From the NCBI RefSeq assembly GCF_947507565.1, contig NC_089175.1, positions 6,003,733 to 6,067,732 of the forward strand: DNA of 64,000 nt, written 5' to 3'. Shown one piece after another: positions 1-9,672 of the stretch. The number at the start of each line of letters is the position of its first letter. Position 1 is the stretch's first letter. The stretch comes from Oscarella lobularis. Its lineage: Eukaryota; Porifera; Homoscleromorpha; Homosclerophorida; Oscarellidae. The notes under the pieces are model-generated. The model was not told the origin of the DNA. It saw only the letters and a list, made by a program, of their open reading frames with translations, and did not search any database. A program made the translations under genes and the position numbers.

Positions 1-460
1 ACCATTCTGAGCTCAAATATTGGCGTTCCCGCAAACTCTACATTTATGCACGAGTGGCGTCCCATGCGCCTGAACCGCAAGCACCGCTCGCGCGCAACGA
101 GATGCAGACACTGTACGTCAAAAGTGGGCGCCAACTCTAGTTCGGAAGGCGTTCTATTATCGCCTCGCAAGTTCGACGCATAGATATAGAAGGGAAACTG
201 TATCTTTGGTCGACGCCGGCAATCTCTGGTCTATCTCTGGTCAAGAGATTGCTTAATTAATTAAGCATGATCATAGAACGCGTTCCTCGAATTTCATCCT
301 ATAGAGTCCGGTCAAGCATAGATAAAATAAGAACGCTGTGGCTAGAGTCACGGTAAAGTAACTCACCGTAACTGTAACAGGTAGCGCACGGTAACCGAGG
401 GGAAGAAATCGTTTAGCGCACTATAGAGAATGGACCTAACCTAGAGAGCTTAAAAAGCGT
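1..460. other. Gene-free left flank
   Basis: No convincing reading frame is seen. An 18-bp perfect palindrome of the TTAATTAA type lies at 250-267 (TGCTTAATTAATTAAGCA). The motif AGTCACGGTA occurs near 345 and again at 841, so related sequence sits on both sides of the SINE-like element that follows. Nothing else is recognised. Confidence 0.6.
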
Positions 461-462
461 TT

Positions 463-770
463 TTTTCATGTACCTAACCCAACCCTAACCCTAAACCTTA
501 CTGGTATCGGTGGCGGCCCCGCTCCGGGCTTAACCGCCCCAATGAGCATAGGTCGCAGAGGGGGGCTTCGCCCCCCTGGAACCACCATGCTACGGGCGGT
601 TAAGCCACAGTCGCGGGTGATCGTATATCGCCGTTTAGGTACAGAGAAAAAAAAGAAAAAAACGATCACGCTTCGGGATTCGAACCCACGACCCGTCACG
701 TGCCCCGTGGTTCATGCATCCCCAGCGCCCTGCTCAGCACCCCCCCCCTGCCCGTTGAGCTACCGCGACC
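463..770 (-). mobile_element. tRNA-derived SINE-like element
   Basis: On the minus strand a tRNA-like head begins at 770. It has a perfect A box (TAGCTCAACGGG, 762-751) and a perfect B box (GGTTCGAATCC, 686-676). The first seven bases (GGTCGCG) can pair with CGTGATC at 670-664, as an acceptor stem would. The A-to-B spacing is too long for an intact tRNA, partly because of a run of eight or more G in the D loop, and no clean anticodon arm is visible. The head is followed by a T-rich stretch and a body of about 200 bp. The body holds a near-perfect GC hairpin (559-577, loop CTTCG) and ends in a TTAGGG-like tract (plus strand 475-495) and a T run. The pol III boxes are seen directly; the SINE interpretation is an inference. 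No clear target-site duplication was found. Confidence 0.6.
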
Positions 771-839
771 ACCTTGCGTAGGAGGTGATATCACATGCTC
801 TTAACTACAAAATTACCGTGACTCCAAGCCGTGAGACTT

Positions 840-859
840 GAGTCACGGTACCGTGACTC
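840..859. repeat. Perfect 20-bp palindrome upstream of the ROCO gene
   Basis: The sequence GAGTCACGGTACCGTGACTC is its own reverse complement. A further half-site (ACCGTGACTC) lies just upstream at about 815-824, so the palindrome is part of a small cluster of the same element. It lies about 70 bp before the proposed start codon of the Roc-COR gene, a position compatible with a dimeric protein-binding site, though no factor can be named. Confidence 0.6.
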
Positions 860-930
860 TAGACACGAATGGGTCACGGGCACGCAATCTGTAGCGCACG
901 CTCCCGAGAAACGAAACGGAAAAAGAACCA

Positions 931-3900
931 ATGAACTACGACATCGGTCAAGACGTAGAGGATGGATTCGACTTTGATCGAAGTCTCAATCTGCCCGCAG
1001 AACGTATCACGAGACCGTCGGTTTGGACGGACGGCAGATACGCCGCCGCTGTCAAAAGCAGGTCAGCGGTACTGAGACAGAGACTCGAAACGGTGTCACA
1101 TAAAATACAAAGTACAACTGATCGAATCTGACAGGCATGCCTTCGAGATCCGCGAAGCCTAGACGTTCCCTACATTTTTACCTCCTAAAGCAGTTCCATG
1201 GATTTAGAGACATTTTCTGTGACAATATAGCATAAAATTGCATGGGACTGGCCGACTCTTCTCTGATTGCAATAAGCATTATTGGGGCATGCTAGATTTC
1301 TTGCAAATACTGCAAACTAGTTTATTTTTAGGTTTGAAAACAGTTTGTTTTCCGCTCTTCTGAGAGAAGATCTTTTGGATTTAAAAGAACTCTTGCAGAA
1401 TCGCGAGAACATTTTATTTAGGATTGGCCTTCAGTCTTGGAAAAAAATTTTTTGTGCCAGTGAAGAAATATGGGTTAGTGCTCATACTTTCACAAAAAGG
1501 AAACGTTTGGCGATTTTCATTTAGGGTGAATGGACGGCACTTGGAGCTGCCGTCCTCATAGGAAATGCAACGCTGGTAGAAGAGCTGCTGAAAGTTTGGC
1601 CTTATGATAGTACTGCCAAATCAACGTTATATATTGACGATGTGAACACATTTTATTTGCCTCGCCATTCATACAACACCGTAAGATTTTAAGCTGTACA
1701 GTATGGCAACTACTATACTACTAATATGAAATGAAATAGATTTCCATGACGCCTCTGGAACTTGCAGCCGCTATTGGAAATCAACCAATTCTTGAGCTCT
1801 TTCTGCCAATGAAGCTAAATTTCACCAACCAAGTTGGAATAGTTATGGCTTTCTCATGGTTGATATGTTTCTATTGTCTAGGATGTTGTATTCAGTCTCT
1901 TGTGGTCATTTGCTAATGGCCACAAACAGCTTGCGATGAGACTGATGAAAGAACTCCGTGGAAGTGATTTGCGTTGCGAGGATCGGGTAAATACCGAAGC
2001 ATCGTTTACGTACGGTAATTTTTGGATAATGTTTTTGCTTCATATAGCAAGGCACGCCTCTTTTCTTTTATGCGTGCATTGGAGGAATTGCTATGGTCAA
2101 TTTCTATTTGGAAAAAATAGGAAACGATGAAAGAGAATGGAATTGGCCCAAAACAGTATTTACAAAACTAGCTTGGCACGTTTCTTAGCTTAATGATGAG
2201 CTTCTAGAAGCGAGGCAGGTCTGCAATCCACTGGGCTGTAAGTGGCGTTCAAATAGAAGTTGTCGAGTGGCTCATTCAACAGAATGGAGGTGAATGCAGC
2301 ATAGCAGCTGAAGATGACGTAAGATAGTTCTACAGCTTCAGCTGGAGTCTTTACCTTATGTGCGCTCGTCTATGCTCAGCGCTGTTGGAATGTTTTTCAC
2401 TTTTTGTGCAATTCACCCAGAGGAAACGAGAATAAAAAGATCGATCTGCTTAAATTGCTGAGGAGAGAATCTCAAGTGTCACTTGATAAAGCAACCGCGA
2501 ACGTAGTGTGATGTGAAAACCAATTTTGATGAGGTTGTAATTCTCTAATAGAAAGGCGAAACTCCTCTGTCTTTGGCTTGCTTTCGGCAGCAGTTTAATG
2601 TAGTCAAAGAACTATTGGAAATGGGTGCGAGCAATAGATTGAGTCCAAAGGTAACCGCTGCCCCGCGTCGTATCCTCTTTAATCAGAATTCTAAATAGGC
2701 CGGAAGTAACCTTGTAAGAAAATTCTTGTCAGACACAAACCTAAATGCGCCAACGGCCCTAGCAAAATTGGGCGTTCGAATTTCTGCACTACCTTGTCTT
2801 TCAAATGAGGTACCTTGATGGGAATCCCAGCGGTTTTGATGTATTTGCATGCTTCTCTGCAATAGAAACTATATCCCGATAGTTGCAATGCGTCCTTTGA
2901 TGCGTTTGTATCATCTAACTTTATTTCGCACGAGACGGTCAATTGCCTACAGTGGGCGTGCTGGTGCGGCACTGTTGCGTCTCTTGAAAAACTGATTGAT
3001 GACGGGGCGAGTAGTATTGAGGAACGCGGCGAGGTAAACGTGCGACAAGGCGTCGCGACTGTTCGCTCTTTTAAAGGCGTCGGTTCAGAAAAACAAAACG
3101 CCAATCTGGTATTGTTCGAGTCTATCTAATCTCGAGTTTATGGTTAGTCGAGGCGCCAATATAGGCATTGACAAAGAAGTGAGTCAATATATAATGGCGC
3201 CTACTATTCTATATCATTCTTTTTGGTGTCCAAAAGACGAGGCTATTCCTGCTTCATCGCTTTGGAAGCAGGCCTTCATCTAAAGTTGATGATACTGTCT
3301 GGATGGAAATGGTCAAGTACCTACTTGATTGCGGAATTCCTATTGAAATGGAAAATGAGGCTAGATCTTTCTCTCTCTTTCGGTGTACATGCATAATTGT
3401 ATAATTTTCTAATAGTCGGGGCGGAAAGCTCACGAAGAGGCTGAGGGCGAAATGCGGATTTATCTCTACTCTAAATACGTAGGAAATTTTTCAAAAGTAT
3501 TCTCGTTAAGCCCGTCGCAACTTCTCTTCACATAGACGCTTCACTGTTTGAAGCAATTGGACAAAGAGCAGGTCAAACCATTGTGGACGCAACTGTGCAT
3601 TGTTGGCAATACAATGGCCGGAAAAACGACCCTAACCAATTCCCTGCGAGGCGCAGCAGCGCCAGAGAAGCCCCCGCCAGAGAAGCCCCCGCCAGAGAAG
3701 CCTCCGCCAGAGAATCCCTCGCCAAGTCGACTTAGAGGCCTCTTTATAAAACTAAAACGAAAAGCGAAGCGATCCCCCCCTTTAGCTAATCCGGCCACAG
3801 CTAATCTGGCCACAGCTAATCCGGCCACAGCTAATCCGGCCACAATTGACATAGACGACGATCGAACGGCGGGCGTTGACATTCACAATATTAAAATTTC

Positions 3901-5833
3901 GGGAGTAGGTCTCATGTCCGTGTGGGACTTCGGTGGTCACTATTCGTTTCTCGTCGCTCACGCCATCCTCTTCAATTTTTCCCTGACCGTCTTTGTCCTC
4001 GTCATCGATCTGTGCCACGAGAACGGCGAGAGGAAATCGCCGAGCGAAATCAAAGAAGAAGCTCGCTATTGGATTGCTTTTGTGCTTTCGTCTCGAAAAA
4101 TCCTATCGTTGCGTTCGGGCAAGATTCCGTTTGCCGTGATCTTTAATAACAAAGCTGGCCGCCGCCGGAGTTCTCGCGACGGCGTCTGTGCGAGTTTCCA
4201 TTGGGCAATGGAAGAGCTCATGGAGGAGTTTGGCTCCGTCGTCGACCTGAAAATTGTTTTAGAACTGAACTGCATCGAGTCATATTCTCCGGAAATGAAT
4301 AATTTGCGCGAGCAATTGCAATCACTCAGGAATGACGTCATCGAGGTACTCAGGAGATATAGACTAATTACTTACTAGTCTAAAAATGCTGTCTTTACGT
4401 AATGATACTTATGCAGAATGCCGAATTGGTGCCGAAAGTTTGCGAGAGAATTCGCTATCTGATACTGACCCATTTGTCGAGAGTGGACGACGTTGCCACG
4501 CGTTTCCTAACGGAAGCGGAGTTTGCTAAAGAAGTGGAAAAATGCCTTGAACGAGACATTTTTGCCGTTCTTCCCGTTCACCGTCTGTCTGCTTATTTGC
4601 ATGACACCGGAACGGTGAGTTTAAAATTTCAATTAACTTATTAATTAATTAAGTTATAACTGATGGTGCTATTCTTAGATTCTACATTTTCTTAAATTGA
4701 ATCGGGTATTCTTGCGTCCATCGGTGCTTGTTACAAGCGTCATTGGCCCTCTCTTATCGCCACGTTACTTCAGAATTAGTGCCTTTCCAAATAAATCAGG
4801 CATTGTGACAAGGAAAGAGATTGCACGCGCTCTCGAGCGCTTTCAGCAGACGAGGCGAGACAAGGGTTGTCCCTGCGCCGTTCTGACAGCCGAAGAGGCG
4901 ATTGCCGTCATGCTCGATCTTGATCTCGTTTGCGTGGATCAAGGCGCCGCTGAATCATATCAAATACCTTCGTTAATTGAAGATGACGAACCGGAAAACG
5001 TTTGGGATAAATCAACGGAATTGACATTTTACCGAGGTCGCCGATTCTCTGTTTCCAACACCAAAACCGCCATTCTTCCTCCGTCATTTTTTCCCGTTCT
5101 TCAATGTCGCATCCGAGGATTCCGCAATTGTCGCTCCAATCTATGGAAAGCCGGAGTCAAGTTGGTACCAGCCAGCGGCCTCTATGCGGAATGCCTGATT
5201 AGAACTTCTGAAAGAAGCTCATTTGTTGACTTCCAAGTTCGTTGCGCGAGAGGCCACGAAAATGCGGCCAGTCACTTGCTCCACTGTTCCATGGCAGCGG
5301 CAGAAAGCGTCCAAAGGGACAGATGCTCGGGCACGTCGATGATATGGTATTACCTCGACAGTAGTGTCTTAGCTCGACATCAGAACGCTTCAATTCCTAT
5401 CTACGAAGAGGATGACGTCAAAAACTGCTGTCTTGGAGGATACGTCACATCGCCTTGTGAAGGATATCCGAGGATTCCCGTAAATGATCTCGTCTTTCCA
5501 GCGGAAGAGGCAAGCAATCCCATAACATTGCCTTACTCTGTGGCGCGTGATAATTTAACAAAGCCGTTCGTGAATGCCGCTTCCAGCGTCGCTTGCGTGA
5601 AATGGGAGGAAATCTGCAGCCTGCTTTTGTCAACCAACGATTTGGCTGAAATTAAGGAACACTTGAAATCAAACTTGAGCCGCCTCTTGGCTGTCATTGA
5701 GAGATGGTCGTTGGCTTGCAGTGCGAGCCGTCGACCAGTGGCAGAGGAGTTCATTCAAGCCTGCGTCCACGCTGGCGTTACTGAAAGAGCTATAAAGGAA
5801 GCATATGAAAAGTATAACCCAGCACCGCTGTGA
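931..5833 (+). CDS. Ankyrin-Roc-COR protein (ROCO family, DAPK-like) with C-terminal death-domain-like region
   Basis: Multi-exon gene. The proposed start codon at 931 opens a 66-codon first frame. Small exons between about 1330 and 3360 encode ankyrin repeats, for example TPLELAAAIGNQPILELFLP near 1745, TPLSLACFRQQFNVVKELLE near 2570 and MVKYLLDCGIPIE near 3310. Exon 3536-4345 encodes a Roc GTPase with P-loop GNTMAGKTT, switch motif DFGGH and an NNKAG guanine-binding-like motif. Exons 4417-4614 and 4679-5833 encode COR, including LRPSVLVTSVIGPLLSP. All three junctions keep phase 0. The last 90 residues are helical with W and L spacing like a death domain. ROCO proteins are GTP-regulated signalling switches, and DAPK1 combines ankyrin, Roc-COR and death domains; no kinase domain is visible here. 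Proline- and alanine-rich tandem repeats interrupt the Roc domain. The ankyrin exon limits are approximate. Confidence 0.8.
3662..3721 (+). repeat. 15-bp tandem repeat (x4) in the Roc domain, unit 1
   Basis: Four consecutive 15-bp units of the form CCAGAGAAGCCCCCG encode a PEKPP pentapeptide array directly after the P-loop helix of the Roc GTPase. Units 1 and 2 are identical; units 3 and 4 carry a few substitutions. The length keeps the reading frame. Confidence 0.9.
3785..3844 (+). repeat. 15-bp tandem repeat (x4) in the Roc domain, unit 2
   Basis: Four 15-bp units of the form GCTAATCCGGCCACA encode ANPAT repeats. They are separated from the PEKPP array by a basic segment. Both arrays sit between the P-loop and the DFGGH motif, so the GTPase carries a low-complexity insert of roughly 75 residues. 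Confidence 0.9.
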
Positions 5834-6576
5834 AGAGAAAATAGACTTTTTCCTGATGAGAGACGGCGTCGCTAAAGAGACTTGAGTCGTCCCACATTTT
5901 TCAAGCTTGTGCCTGATTTTTGGAATGATCGAATTCAGGTATGATTATCGATCATCCAAAACCGTTAGCAATTTTTTGATTCGCTTTTGATTTCGATCGT
6001 CTCTAACGCACGCTCGCTTATGTCGCTATCGCTAAAGCAGGGCCTGAAGTGGGCCCTGATCGCTAAGCCTCGGACCCATGCAGGCCTCTCCTCTTCTTGG
6101 GAGGAGAGGCCTGGGTCCGAGGCTAATCTGCCGTCGCCATCCAGTCGTTGGAGTCCCGACGTCGAACGGGGACGAAGCCGTCAAAAATCCGTCTCAAACG
6201 CACTAGACTACGACCTGGCTCGTGAAGCACCAAATGCCACAGCAAAAAACGACGCCGAGAGTAGGCTAACTGCCAGAAAAACGATGGTGAGAAAGCGCCT
6301 GTCTCGTCGTTTTTCTTCCTTGCTTTTCCCGTTGCAAATCCGGCACGCTAGACAACTGCAGTGCGAGAACAACCTCAGGTTATATGGATAATATCAGTTA
6401 GTTAAAACGACCACTGCTCGTGGGGAGCTGCTGGTCGGAAATTTATTACCCAAATATCTAACAGGTAAATTTTCTCTCTAACTGAAACAACTGATTTTTA
6501 GTATAAAAATATTAATAGTGACACTGGCTGGCTTGGGTACATAAACAGGACCTTTTGGATTGATCATCGCCATATA

Positions 6577-6611
<35 letters not shown>

Positions 6612-6971
6612 TGACAACGTACGGGCGAGTTTTCCACGACAAGTCGCGATGATAAAGGTCTCTCTTCATGTCAAAGAGGCGTTACGGCTCCTCAGCAAAC
6701 GGCGCGGAGGATGATCCTGACCTGAGGAGACTCAAGGCGTTAATTTGAAACCACATTCAATTAATCAATCGATCTCTCTACTGTCATACCGTTCCAGGAA
6801 TTTCTCCTCCTCAATCTTCCCCCTTCTAGCTGCTGTTCATTCCACAGAGCATCTGTCCTCGTATCAGCTGCACCCACATTCTTCCTTGATTAATTAATGT
6901 AAATTCCGCTTTGACTTTGAGAGGCGCATCAGTCGTTTGCGCTGTCTCGCTTTGTTCACATCTTGAAGGCT
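5834..6971. other. Spacer with foldback element and GTC microsatellite
   Basis: No confident gene is seen. A long inverted repeat occupies 6066-6124: arms AGCCTCGGACCC + AGGCCTCTCCTC with their complements, a 4-base bulge and a 7-base loop. A shorter inverted repeat (CAGGGCC/GGCCCTG) lies at about 6039-6059. A (GTC)n microsatellite lies at about 6575-6612. The part from 6363 to about 6740 is duplicated, with divergence, at 7682-8125. The last 200 bp form the conserved upstream block shared by the tetraspan genes. Confidence 0.65.
6066..6124. repeat. 59-bp hairpin / foldback element
   Basis: The left arm (6066 onward, AGCCTCGGACCC then AGGCCTCTCCTC) is matched by the reverse complement ending at 6124. 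Only an ATGC bulge and a short loop separate the arms. Its termini (AGCCTCG...CGAGGCT) resemble those of the foldback at 25214-25283 (AGTCTCG...CGAGACT). No target-site duplication is evident for this copy. Confidence 0.75.
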
Positions 6972-7528
6972 ATGACTGTAAATGTGTCTAGCACTGTTGT
7001 GGCCATTTTCGTTGTGTCTGGTCTGGGACTGCTTTTGAACATTACCGTTGCCATACCGCAGTGGAGGGTGATTTCTTCGTTCAATGTTAGCCTTTGGGAC
7101 GCAACAGCAGGTTGTCGGCGCAAAATCAGCGGCCTCAGTAAAATCTCGTCACTATTACAGACTTTATCGTTCTTTTGCAGATTACATCATTGCTATTCGG
7201 GCCATGACGATTCTCGCTATCTTAGCTGGCGCCGCATCGCCCCATCGATTGGTCTAACAGCTGCGGCTTTGCTGCTCAGAATGAGTTCTAGCTTTGAAGG
7301 AATGGCGAAGGCTGCCGAGGGACTATCTCAGGGTACAAAAACCGACGATTTTCATTTTTGCTTTTTAATTAAATCAGCTGTGCTTCCAGTTTTCTTATCA
7401 TTGGACTGATTATTTTCGGCGCTAAGGTGGATGGAAACTTTGGTGCATCCTATTATCTCTGCATTGTTGCTTCTGTGCTCTACATAGTTGCAGCCACGCT
7501 TCAGTTTGCACTAAGTGGTATCTACTGA
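6972..7528 (+). pseudogene. Claudin/PMP22-like tetraspan, copy 1 (apparent frameshift)
   Basis: Three exons match the paralogues. Exon 1 from ATG at 6972 gives TM1 (VVAIFVVSGLGLLLNITVAI) and the W...LW...C extracellular signature (PQWRV...SLWDATAGC). Exon 2 starts after TTTTGCAG at 7180. Exon 3 ends NFGASYYLCIVASVLYIVAA and stops at 7528. Family members form four-pass membrane proteins of junctions and plasma membrane. In exon 2 the stretch around 7234-7250 carries about 8 extra bases (CCCCATCG-like) compared with the copy at 11002. This breaks the frame between TM2 and TM3 and brings TAA into frame. Either the copy is a pseudogene or the assembly has an error there. The rest of the exon 2 and exon 3 sequence remains family-like. 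Confidence 0.65.
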
Positions 7529-7587
7529 TGTTTCCACACATCAACTCTGCTTGCTTTCAGTTCCTTCTTTTTCTGTTGCTTCGCCGC

Positions 7588-8125
7588 ATCTTTTCTGCAA
7601 TAGAAATTATATCCCGATAGGTGCAAGACAGTCAATTGCCTACAGTGGGCGTGCTGGTGGCAACAACTGATTGATGACGGGGGCGAGAACAACCTCAGGT
7701 TATATAGATATCATAATTAAAACGACCGTTATTTAAGAAATCTGACGTTCTTGCCTCACATTGCCCACGAAGAAAGAAATAAGATTTTGCCTGCTGCTGG
7801 ACTGGATCAGGTTAAAATTAATGATCCACACAACTGACCCTAACAGGTGAAAATTTCCGACTGAAAAAACGGATCTCTAGTATAAAATTAACAGTGACAC
7901 TGGCTCGCTACAGAGTATCGTTAGGCAAGAATTGAAGCTTGGGAGAGCCCCTACATAAACGGAACCCATCCCTCAGCTTGACGTCATTGTCTCGTCTTCG
8001 TCGACGTATGGGCGAGTTTCCCCACAACACGTTTGCGACGGTTAACGTCTCTTTGCATGTCAAAGAAGCGTCGAGGCTCAGAGAACGGCGTGGAGGAGGA
8101 TTCTAACGAGATTCAAGGCGTTAAT
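7588..8125. repeat. Composite duplicated block (ROCO-gene fragment plus tetraspan upstream block)
   Basis: Positions 7588-7683 match parts of the ankyrin-encoding region at about 2858-2893 and 2932-3008 of the Roc-COR gene, with an internal deletion. From 7682 the sequence switches to a diverged copy of 6363-6740, including GGTTATAT...AAAACGACC, GGGCGAGTTT and CATGTCAAAGA. This shows segmental duplication of the tetraspan unit with its 5' flank, and capture of a piece of the neighbouring gene. Confidence 0.7.
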
Positions 8126-8294
8126 TGCCCACGTGCCACTGCTACAGGATGGACAGCAACGCGTACACTAAGATTTTCACTCACTAAAGAGACGAGGATT
8201 GAGAAATTTGTCACATGCTTGACGTCTGAGACGAAATGAATTTCGTGCCGTGGGCAGTAGTTTCTTTCCGGAAGGCGTTCTATTAGAAAGGAAA

Positions 8295-8540
8295 CGAAAT
8301 TCAATTAATCGATTGACCCCTCTACTGTCCTACCGTTCTCGGAATTCCTCCTCCTCAACTTCCTTCTTCCTCACGAAATTCAATTAATCGATTGACCCCT
8401 CTACTGTCCTACCGTTCTCGGAATTCCTCCTCCTCAACTTCCTTCTTCTAGCTCCTTACGAAATTCAATTAATCGATTGACTCCTCTACTATCCTACCGT
8501 TCTCGGAATTTCTCCTCCTCAACTTCCTCCTTCTAGCTCC
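8295..8540. repeat. Tandem repeat of about 80-85 bp, three copies
   Basis: Units start at 8295, 8374 and 8459 with CGAAATTCAATTAATCGATT and run through TCTCGGAATTCCTCCTCCTC. Single, more diverged copies precede the other tetraspan genes (about 6755, 9450 and 10775), so the array is an expansion of the conserved upstream block of this gene family. Confidence 0.85.
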
Positions 8541-8669
8541 TTCCCCGCAGCTGTCCTCTTATCAGCCGCACCCACATTCTTCCTACAACAATTCATGTAA
8601 ATTTTGCTTTGACTTTGAACTATCAGTCGTTTGCGCCGTTTTGCATCGATCACATACATCTTGACCGCT

Positions 8670-9251
8670 ATGACTCTAGACTCGACGAGCACTGTTGTGG
8701 GCATTTTTGCTGTGACCGTTCTGGGATTGATTCTAAATATCGTTGGCGTTGCCATACCGCAGTGGAGCGTGTTATTGTTCGTACATGTTGGCCTTTGGAA
8801 CACCGCGGCGACAGGGGTTGTCAGCACAAAATCAGCGACCTCAATATAGCGTCTCGTCACGAGAGGCTTTCTCGTTCTTTTGCAGCTTACATCTATGCTG
8901 TTCGGGCCTTGACAGTCATATCTATCATAGAAGAAGCCATAGCGATTGTCCTGACAGCTGTAGCTTTGGTCAAGATCAGAAGCGATTCCAGCTTTCGAAA
9001 ATTGGCCAAGCATGCCGGCCAAACGTCGGCGTCTGCGGGTGCGTACTGTGGCCGACGATTTTGATTTGCGCTTTTCTCTGAATCAGTTGTTTTTTGCAGC
9101 TCTATTTCTTGCCAGCGGAGTCATTGTTTACGGAGCTGTAGTGCGGGGAAACTTTGGCGCGTCCTTTTATCTCTGCTGTGTTGCTGTTCTGTTTTACGTC
9201 GGTGCAGCCGTGCTTCAGTTGAAGACGCTACAATCCGCCGATACTACCTAG
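8670..9251 (+). pseudogene. Claudin/PMP22-like tetraspan, copy 2 (probably broken exon 1)
   Basis: Exon 1 starts MTLDSTSTVVGIFAV and shows TM1 and PQWSV...VGLWN. Near 8816 the family sequence ACAGGAGGTTG is one base short (ACAGGGGTTG), which loses the GGCQ cysteine frame. At the expected donor, after AGCGACCTCA, the GT is replaced by AT. Exon 2 (AYIYAVRALTVISIIEEAIA) and exon 3 (ALFLASGVIVYGAVVRGNFG) are intact, with a good GTGCGT donor and TTTTGCAG acceptor, ending at 9251. Two independent lesions in one exon argue for a decaying copy, although exons 2 and 3 have not yet drifted. Confidence 0.65.
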
Positions 9252-9310
9252 CGACTAGCATTTTTATGCGAAGAACCATTTGTTTTTTGTTGCATCTCAG
9301 TGTATTACTC

Positions 9311-9320
9311 CTCACGTGAG
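9311..9320. promoter_or_regulatory. CTCACGTGAG palindrome (E-box), site 1
   Basis: Perfect 10-bp palindrome containing CACGTG, just 3' of tetraspan copy 2. The same 10-mer follows copies 3 and 4, twice in the context CTCACGTGAGAAAAA and close to CGTGGCTCGCCG. The core is that of bHLH-leucine-zipper E-boxes; the functional role is inferred from conservation among the duplicates. Confidence 0.5.
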
Positions 9321-9672
9321 AAACACTCGACCGGCGCGCCCCAGTCCACACAAACCGGTTATGACAATATATGAAAGACCATTACTCCTATTCTAATGCC
9401 TTAGCAAAGTCCTTTCAAATTCATTATCGCCTTGCAAATGAAACAAAATTCAATTAATCAACTGATCCTTCTTCTGTCATACCGTTCAAGGAATCTCTCC
9501 TCTTGAATCCTCCTCTGCATTCTTCTAACCACTCCTTCCCTCCCCCTCCCCCCAGAGCAGCTGTCCTATCAGCTGCACCCAGATTCCTTCATGTAAATTC
9601 CGCTTTGACTTTGAGGAACTTATCAGTCGTTTGCGTCATCTCACTTTGATCACATCTCGAAGGCTCTCCGCT

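Noticed and set aside
664-770. Functional tRNA gene
   Set aside because: A and B boxes and an acceptor pairing exist, but the D loop is expanded by a G run, the T stem is imperfect and no anticodon arm can be drawn.
6478-6669. Minus-strand frame with a run of ten Asp
   Set aside because: The Asp run is a GTC/GAC microsatellite. The diverged duplicate at 7850-8060 does not conserve the frame, so it is not treated as a gene.
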